From: Aurelia coerulea
Lineage: Eukaryota; Cnidaria; Scyphozoa; Semaeostomeae; Ulmaridae
NCBI GenBank assembly: GCA_039566865.1
Contig: CM076944.1
Coordinates: 14,034,501 to 14,098,500, forward strand
Reading direction: 5' to 3'
DNA: 64,000 bases
Shown here: one piece after another, positions 57,119-64,000 of the stretch
How the letters are laid out: every line of letters starts with the position of its first letter
How positions within the stretch are numbered: position 1 is the first letter of the stretch
Program-made: the position numbers and the translations under genes
The notes under the pieces: model-generated
The model's database searches: none
Seen by the model: only the letters and a program-made list of their open reading frames with translations
What the model was told of the DNA's origin: nothing

Positions 57119-58523
57119 CCAGGTGCACCAAAATAAACTATGCACTTTTGACAAGCCATGATAAATCGTATACTGGACCGGTGTTGAAGACTTATGAGCT
57201 AATAGCTAAGATTCTCCATTAGATGCCAGTATCTTGTGTAAATTTTCTTTGTCTTCAACCGTGTGAGTCAGAAAAAAAATCCCCGTTTGAAAGGTCACGA
57301 CTCCCTGGATATTAAGACAATGATATCGGAATATTTAGTTTAATGGTAGAAATGTTCAAATCTACTATAAAATTTACCTGATTGAAATCGGCCACTCCAT
57401 TTTGAAATTATGAGGGATTTTCTCGAGAAAGCCTCTTCAAAAACCTTCAAAACAAGCCCAAAATCATGAACAAACTTCCCTTACATTTCTGCTTTACAAT
57501 GGCCTTACAGCAATGACCTGTGGACGCTTTAGCAAGTACTATCCTCTTGGGAGGATGAAAAAGCCTTCCCACTGGTATAGATGACCTATTCAAGGGGATT
57601 CCATTCTCCCAAAAGGAAAAAATACATGAATTTATGTGAGTGTCATCAATTTTAGGAAGGAAAATTTGCTCATTGTTTTCATTCATTTTGCAGTTTTTTG
57701 GAAGGGGCTTTCTACAGAAATCACTCATATCGACGGGAAGGAATGGCCGATTAAGGCCGGGTAAATTACTGAGCCTGATTGAAGATATTGGCAATAAAAC
57801 AAGACAGTTTTCAATATTATTGCTTTGATATTCATGGAGCGGTGGCCTTCCAAGCGGGGATCCTTTTTTCTGACTCACACGGTATATATGGAGCTATAAG
57901 CGAGTTTCTTAAAATTTTTGATTTCGTAAACATTGAAAACGGTCGAAAACGTCGAGCAAATTTTCTAAAGACTCAACATGAATGGACAAACAGATAACGT
58001 TTTTGTGGTGATTTGGGGATTTAGAAATTGATCAGTTATAATCCAAGGCACGAGTGTCAGTTCTATGTTGAAAGAAATGTAAAAATACTTTTAACTGTGC
58101 AAAGAAATGTATTTCCTTTTGAAGTTTCATTGGTGCAGGTTGCTTTGCTGTGTCAAGGGGGTTAAGAAGACAAGCAGCAAATTTCGTAACAGGCCAATCG
58201 TTGAAGTAACGCTCCTGCAGAAGTTTACACTGATCAATTTCTAAATCCCCAAATCACTCCGAAAATGTTTTCTCTTTTGCCATATTCATGTCAAGTCTTT
58301 CTAAAATTTGATCGACGGTTTTTGATCGTTTTCAGCGCTTCGAAAACCAAAATTTGAAGAAACTCGCTTCTAGCTCTAAAAACTGAAACAAAAAAATTTG
58401 CAAAAGTCTTAGAATCTAATTCAGGCTTTCTGCCAAAGATGAAGTCATGATTCTCCAAAATCGGTCCAGTGTACGATTTATCGTGGCCTGCCAAAAATGC
58501 ATAGTATATTTTGGCGCATCGGG
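57119..58523. mobile_element. Family M2 foldback, second copy, interrupted
   Basis: Left end CCAGGTGCACCAAAATAAAC after TA (57117-57118). Right end GCATAGTATATTTTGGCGCATCGGG near 58499-58523. The arms match 24890-25773 (AATCGTATACTGGACCGG at left, mirrored at right). The left arm is broken by the M1 copy at 57258-57883, so M1 was active after this M2 insertion. Confidence 0.75.
57258..57883. mobile_element. Family M1 foldback, second full copy, nested in M2
   Basis: Ends ACCGTGTGAGTCAG and CTGACTCACACGGT are perfect inverted repeats of 14 bp, continuing as AAAAAAATCCCC. Colinear with 1110-1730. Confidence 0.8.
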
Positions 58524-58740
58524 TGTTATCGTGCCATAGTACTTGTACATTTGTATAAGCTAGATGATGGAAAATAATCGATATGAAATAACCTGTTTTG
58601 TGTGCTCAAGCTTAAACTTATGGAATATTGAGATTTCCGTTGTTTCTTGTGTTTTACAATGATCCACAAGGCCTCTGTTAGTACCCTTCCGTTTATTTGA
58701 CGCGGTTGCAGATTTGCAACAAATTATTTAGAAGGCCATT
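58524..58740. other. Gene-free stretch upstream of a candidate gene
   Basis: No repeat recognised. If the exon pair downstream is real, this would contain its promoter or 5' UTR. Confidence 0.3.
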
Positions 58741-58782
58741 TTGATCTATCCTCTACTTCAAGCAATCTTTGATTGTGCTGAG

Positions 58783-59340
58783 ATGTTTGGCCGGAAGCAG
58801 CCAAGCAAAGTGAGGAATGACAATGTCAGAAGAGGTAAGTTGAGAAGGCCTAAATCGGCCATCAAACATTGTAAATATTTACTTGTCTCTTTTCTCATAA
58901 ACTTGTTGAAACTATGTGCATCTAGCATTAAGAGGTGCCCTTTGTCACACAAGTTTGTCTTTTCGGCATTGCATATCGTTTTCATTGGAAAATTATTTGC
59001 AAAACTAATTTCATGGAATTTTCAACTTACTTCCTGTTCCACAGCATGCTACAAGGGCATATCTAATGTATTTATTGCCCATTATGAGCAGTTTCATGAG
59101 TTTCTAACTAACATTTTTCCTGCAAGATAGAGGATTCATCAATAGTTTTCAAGATTACATCATTTTTTGTTTATTTTTTGACAAGATGGTTGCTAAAAAT
59201 TTACTTCCTATTTTAGGAATTTGTCACCAAGCAAGGTGGTTTGATGTGAATGGCTCATTGGAATTGGCTTTAGTTCAAGAGGATCCTATTCTAGTTCAGG
59301 GATATGATGATTTTAGTTCAAATATTAATGAGCAGATATG
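58783..59340 (+). CDS. Possible two-exon small gene
   Basis: Exon 1 begins at ATG 58783 (MFGRKQPSKVRNDNVRR) and reaches AGAAGAG followed by GTAAGT near 58833. The frame is open upstream to at least 58741. An intron of about 380 bp ends in CTATTTTAG near 59217. Joining in phase 1 gives an open exon 2 with ARWFDVNGSLELAL, VQEDPILVQGYDD and a TGA near 59340. The total is only about 58 residues. Both splice sites are canonical and the phase fits, but no family is recognised and it could be a fragment of a longer gene or chance. Confidence 0.3.
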
Positions 59341-59569
59341 ATCCTGTCTTGATGATAATCAGCTGATTGGAAGATTGTAAACAACGATTTTTGTACAGTA
59401 TTCTATCATGCAACAAAGAAAAGAAACCATAGGGCGAGTACAACGACAAAAGACATCATGTTCATTGACTCGTATTTCATAATCAATAAGTTAGAAAATT
59501 GACAAGTCCATGTTATAATTAGAGTGACATAAATCAGGTGACATAAATCAAGTGGTTAAGCCATATTAA

Positions 59570-59640
59570 ATTAGAACGTTTCGAACCTTCCTAGGTCCAT
59601 CCATCAAAGAAACCAGTAGTAGCCCAGTGTTGTTTGTAGG
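59570..59640 (-). ncRNA. Degenerate hammerhead-like motif F
   Basis: On the minus strand, TTTGATGGAT, a stem GGACCT/AGGTTC and GAAACGTT resemble a PLE-tail hammerhead whose CUGANGA box is damaged. Weak. Confidence 0.25.
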
Positions 59641-59739
59641 AAAATGAACATCTGTTTATTGGTAAAAAGGGGGCAAAATGTGACAGTCTGAACAACTTCA
59701 GGATAATTTTCTTTCGATGAATCAAAACATAAAGTTTAT

Positions 59740-59800
59740 CACTTTTATGTTAGTTGTCTGATGATCGCCGTATAGCGTGAAACTCTGAGTAACAACACAG
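59740..59800 (+). ncRNA. Hammerhead-like motif E
   Basis: CTGATGA (59758-59764), stem CGC (59766-59768) with GCG (59775-59777), then GAAAC (59779-59783). The core fits CUGANGA...GAAA with an unpaired base on each side of a 3-bp stem. It could be a second PLE-tail class or chance. No PLE coding sequence adjoins it. Confidence 0.35.
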
Positions 59801-59840
59801 AATGTAGTCTGTTTTATTGTCTCAATCCTGTTATAATTCG

Positions 59841-61230
59841 CTCTGCCTACATGGCATTGAGCACTGTTTTAACCAGTAAAGACACATACAACCTTTTGTG
59901 TTGTCACTTGTATGTTATGTGTTTGCAGAACATGATACAACAACAATACGAAAACCCTTTTCACTTGAGGGATTAAAAGAAGGGAGTTTATCATGGATAG
60001 CAGTGTACAATCTTGAACATTCATAACGGATCGCACTTCACAACCTCAAATTTTCCATTTGCGGCCACGCCCCTTTGGTGTATACATCCCAAAATTCAGG
60101 AGCAATGATATTTTTGCCAAAAAATATGGTGTAAATTAGCAATCCAGTTGTCCTTTGAGATATTATTTTGTTTTTGCTGCAATAATGCAAGATCCATCAT
60201 GAAATATGGAATATCTGTCTTAGTAAATTCTGCCTTAATTTGCGCCATTACTTGGCAATGTTGCAAATATGCAATAAATTGAAACCCCCAAATTTTAGGG
60301 GCAAAATTGATTTTTCCTTGATTTTTTGTTTATTAGCATTGAAATAAGCAAAATTTCCAAGGGAAATGATTTAGCATCATTTTATCAATATTTGCCAAAT
60401 AAAGGGTCAAAGCTAGATACCAATAAGTAGGTCCAAGGCTGCTGGTGCTTTGCTGGCCTTTAGATATATTTCAACACTTTCGTAAATCTTTCCTCATGAG
60501 CATGAGACAAACACAAGACTGCATTTTCTCGTCATTAGGGCATGCTGGGCTTTGAAGGAACCAGACAAACTCCAGAAAATCACCCTTCCCAAGGTAGGGT
60601 TGGAAAGAAAACCTGCTTTTTTCCCAGCAAAACTAGTCCCCTTGTTGATGTTGGAAAATCTTCCCATATGCATCTGCAAGAGAGAGAAGATTCAACATGA
60701 AAAAAATGTGAAAGAGGAGAGTGGGTGGGAGACTTAATTTGCAACCACCCTGCATGAATGTGCAAAATTTGCTAAATCTTCAAATCAAACTCTGTTTTAT
60801 ACCGCATAGAAGATACCATGCCGCATGCATGATTGTCGATGAATTCATAGATGACAAAGCACTGTTCGGTGCTTTAACTCAGATTATTGTTTCATTCTAA
60901 TCGTCATTTAACATTGATCTTTCTCGTTTCCGGACTCGCTAAATGCTGGATTAAAATTTCAGGAAGGAGCCGTAGTTAGGAAATGAATAGTAAATGGTTT
61001 TCAGCTATTAGAGCATGGAGATCATTGAAAAATATTCTAAATTGCGACAAACATTCAGTTGTTATTTTGCAGCCTTTTTCATAGCCTTCGTTCAAATAAG
61101 CACAATATATATCTGGTATCTAACAATTCCAAGTTCCCATGTTACCTGTAAGGAAGATTTGACTCTTTTATGAAGTAAAGTAGAGATCACCAGCCGAGGA
61201 TTCGAACGATATCGTAAATAAATGATTGAA
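59841..61230. other. No gene recognised
   Basis: AT-rich sequence with short frames around 60494-60765 that overlap each other on both strands and carry no family features. Confidence 0.35.
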
Positions 61231-61699
61231 CCCTACCTCACCTGAGCGAATGATGACAATTTTAAGAGTTTTAATATAGCACTGTAATCATGGGAACCAA
61301 TGTTTTACTGCATAGTCAACAAAATTTGTACACTTTTTTCAAAGGTTGCAGATATTAATCTCAAATATATGCCAAATTATGCTTACACATGTATTTGATG
61401 ATATCCAACTCAATTTGAAACAAAAAAATCGATGTAGTGCCTCATTTCATTGTTTTCAATCATGTTTGTAATAATCATGATAATTATAACTTGATATCTT
61501 CTTATTGTCATAGCGACAAGAACAATAGAGATAATTTGATTTAATCACGCGATTTTGATTTTTTGCTTCAAAGTCCATCTATTTACTAATTTTAAAGGTA
61601 ATAGGTAGTATAACAGCGAAGAGAAAGAGGGCGAGTGGAATCAACCCCCCCCCCCCTCCCATGTATTGACTGCTTCCAAAGTACGAGGTGAGATAGGGC
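61231..61699. mobile_element. TTAA-type MITE, family T2 (copy g), reversed
   Basis: Ends CCCTACCTCACCTGAG and GAGGTGAGATAGGG. The flanks TTGAA and CTAA are mutated TTAA. Reverse-complement homology to 23793-24361 includes CACATGTATTTGATGATATC and AGAGATAATTTGATTTAATC. A long C-run lies near 61646-61660. Confidence 0.7.
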
Positions 61700-62256
61700 T
61701 AAATACCAAAAATAGATGAGATGTTCAAAAACACGAATCGTTATCAAGTCAAATTTCAGACGAATGTCAGATTAACAGCATGTAATAGCAGGAAACAACT
61801 GCGTTCCTAGGATTTTCGTTATGCAAGCATAATTGAGAAAGGAAAGGAAACTTCTTTCTGTGCTGTTACCAAACAATCTATCTTCTCCATGGTCGTTCCT
61901 ATTCTCTGAAACAATCATCATTTTACCACCCGGGATTGGTGACTGGGCTATTTAGGATAGTTCAGTTGTTTGCTAGCGATGCTTACTTGTCAATTAATCA
62001 TATTTCTTTGACAATGTAAATGAAAAAATGAAATAGTACAAAATCCTTGTTCTTTCTAGAGAAAATTTGCAACTTAGACAGTTATACACCAGTGAACCAT
62101 TTCCCAAAACATGCGATAAAGCTTCTTCTTCAATGATGATTACCTGAACAAAGCCCCAAAAGACGTCTTACATTTCTTGCAATAGGAAGCTGATGGTTAT
62201 GTCTTGATACAAAGTAAACTTCAATTTAAATGATCTTGCTTCATGATTTACAAGTA

Positions 62257-63284
62257 GAGTAGCGTCGCCCATTATGGCCGGTCGCCCATTATGGCCGGCT
62301 AGCAAGAGAAATTAAATTTCAGGGGACTGACGACTGGTAATAAAATTGCAATTGCGCGGAAAATCTTCGCTGACATCTGTTTTATCATATTTGACCTTCA
62401 CTGAAGTTTCAGTTCATTTGCATCGAAACCCGACGAGATGGTTTGTGCATATCTCTAATTGATTCTTTCAAGTATTGCAAATTTCACGATTCTATTTACA
62501 TTCCTTCCTTCTTTTTCGTTCGCTCGGCACCTTGCAGTTTGAAAGTTTTCAAATATGCTTTGATTTTTCAGAAGTTCTGTCTCTAGAGAGGAAATCTACA
62601 ATGAAACCAAAGCAAAGTGACTTCTGATTCAGATTTAAGGTTATGAAGTCTGAGTGCTGCTAATTGCTATTTTCGTCGCCCATTATGCCCATCAGTTTAC
62701 CAGAGAAGCTTCCAATCGCTTCAAAATATCAAAATGCAGCATTTATTTAAAAAAAACACCAGTTTGGGTTAAAATCGTACTTACTGACTTGGAAAATCAT
62801 TGAAACCCAAAAAAACGCATCATTACATTAAGTCTATTTTCATTTTAGAAATTATGCCAAAACTCATCCATCCAGGCACAAGAGTTAAGGCAGGATTAGA
62901 ACAACTCGAAGCATGTTTTTCAATTGCCAAAACTCGAAGTTTAGGTTAATTCTTATTGATATTTTTGGGTTTAAAGTACCAAATGATAAACAAAGAACAG
63001 TAATTAAAGCTGTTTTTCGTATTAAAACTTTTTACCGGAGAGTAGTGTTCATTGTTTCTCCTGCGGCCATAATGGGCGATGCTAGATGAAGACGACGTTT
63101 TTACCCCCTTCTTTAAAATCTTCTAAAACCAGTATAAAGAGTTTACGTAAAAAATCAATACTCTGTGATCTTTTTCTCCATTAGTTGGTAATATAATCTG
63201 GCTATTTGGTTTTTCATTAATTGCTCTTTTTGGATCTAACTCAGAACTACGCGGCGACATGGGCATAATGGGCGACACCACTCT
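62257..63284. mobile_element. Inverted-repeat element with iterated CGCCCATTATGG words
   Basis: Ends AGAGTAGCGTCGCCCATTAT and, mirrored, ATAATGGGCGACACCACTCT. The word recurs at about 62268, 62283, 62673, 63066 and 63268, in both orientations. A partial copy lies at 44100-44251. No gene recognised; the minus frame at 63123-63371 runs out of the element and has no family features. Confidence 0.7.
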
Positions 63285-64000
63285 AGTAATTTGACTGGGA
63301 AAATCATGATTAATACTTATAGCAATATATCGCATTGCATGCAACTTAGAAAGCATTTCTTTCTTTACCAAAGAATGCAGGTCCTTGTCAACACGTTAAA
63401 TAAAATGATCTATAGAGCAGAGTACTTCTCTTAGAGAAACAACAGCTACATCTAGAAAGTATGCTTAAACTACAAGTAAGATATAGAAATCATTGTTGAG
63501 TTTATTACCCGAAGGCTGTTTTATGTTGCTTGGAGGTTACCGTAGCTGCTACAATTAGCTAAAATTAAGCAAGACGTGTATAATTCTGCACGTTAGAGTT
63601 TAAATCGAATGGCAAATCACTTGATTGAATCCTAGAAAGTTTTATACAGCTTATCCCTAATGTGTGATTCATTTTCAATTTTCTGTCGGTGTCGCAAAAT
63701 GAGGTTTCTGTTTCATCAGCTGCAGGTCTTAAGTTACATCGATCAAGTAACAGTATCAAGCATGCAGTCACAACGAGATTTTTTATTTTATCCTTGTCGC
63801 AACTGTAGCAATTTTGGTGGGGACTTAAGAGTGCTCAGGGTACTTTCGGATGGTTGGCTTTGTTCTTCCTTTGTAAGGATAAGAGGGTATAGGATTTTAT
63901 CAAGAGTCACTTGATACATAAGGACAGTTGTCGATTTCACTAGGCAACGTAAGTTGACTGGACATACGCACGTTCATCACCTACCTTCTCTGATCTTGAT
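63285..64000. other. No recognisable feature
   Basis: Short overlapping frames on both strands only, with no repeats or motifs seen. Confidence 0.35.

Noticed and set aside
58741..59130. Continuous 129-residue plus frame
   Set aside because: Beyond about 58833 the sequence is intron-like and AT-rich after a strong GTAAGT; only the first part was kept as a candidate exon.

Overview
This 64 kb window reads as AT-rich, repeat-saturated metazoan DNA, most likely from a marine invertebrate. A cnidarian is my best guess, because of the mix of Penelope-like elements (PLEs), R2/NeSL-type and CR1/L2-like LINEs, hAT-, TTAA- and TA-target miniature elements and long ATT microsatellites. That guess is inference. 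I recognise no complete host gene, rRNA, tRNA or CRISPR array. The long reading frames are retroelement remnants, or frames running by chance through tandem repeats.

Layout. 1-6.4 kb holds a TA-type foldback element, a 1.78 kb tandem duplication, a 241-bp near-perfect palindrome and a TTAA element. 6.4-9.9 kb (minus) is a LINE ORF1 split by a 2.7 kb hAT-like element with a 5-bp target duplication. 11.3-15.6 kb is a decayed non-LTR reverse transcriptase with a restriction-like endonuclease, interrupted by an antisense LINE 3' end and by a 328-bp element with an 8-bp duplication. 16-23.2 kb is a PLE cluster. It contains GIY-YIG/RT C-terminal pieces, four hammerhead-ribozyme-like cores next to (ATT)n tracts, and a 3.4 kb long-TIR element with an 11-bp duplication whose empty site survives a few hundred bases away. 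23.2-31.3 kb has LINE tails, TTAA and TA elements, and a head-to-head pair of elements built on a repeated GTGGGTCTA word. 31.4-38.8 kb is a multi-layer inverted structure with two minisatellites. 38.8-48.3 kb has further TTAA-type elements, two LINE fragments and a hAT MITE. 48.3-52.2 kb is largely unassigned, with a few exon-like fragments. 52.2-58.5 kb is nested foldback elements, one with seven copies of a 74-bp repeat. 58.5-64 kb has one possible two-exon small gene, more hammerhead-like cores, another TTAA element and an element carrying a repeated CGCCCATTATGG word.

How the pieces relate. The window is a stratified record of transposition. Several insertions sit inside older ones, and in three cases a paralogous copy in the same window supplies the uninterrupted site, which fixes element borders and order. 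The TTAA-type elements share G-run/C-run hairpins and recurring TGACGTCA, CACGTG and GTTGCYWRGCAAC-like sites, so they could act as mobile regulatory modules. The PLE tails carry self-cleaving-RNA-like motifs. I judged all calls by eye, with no database search.
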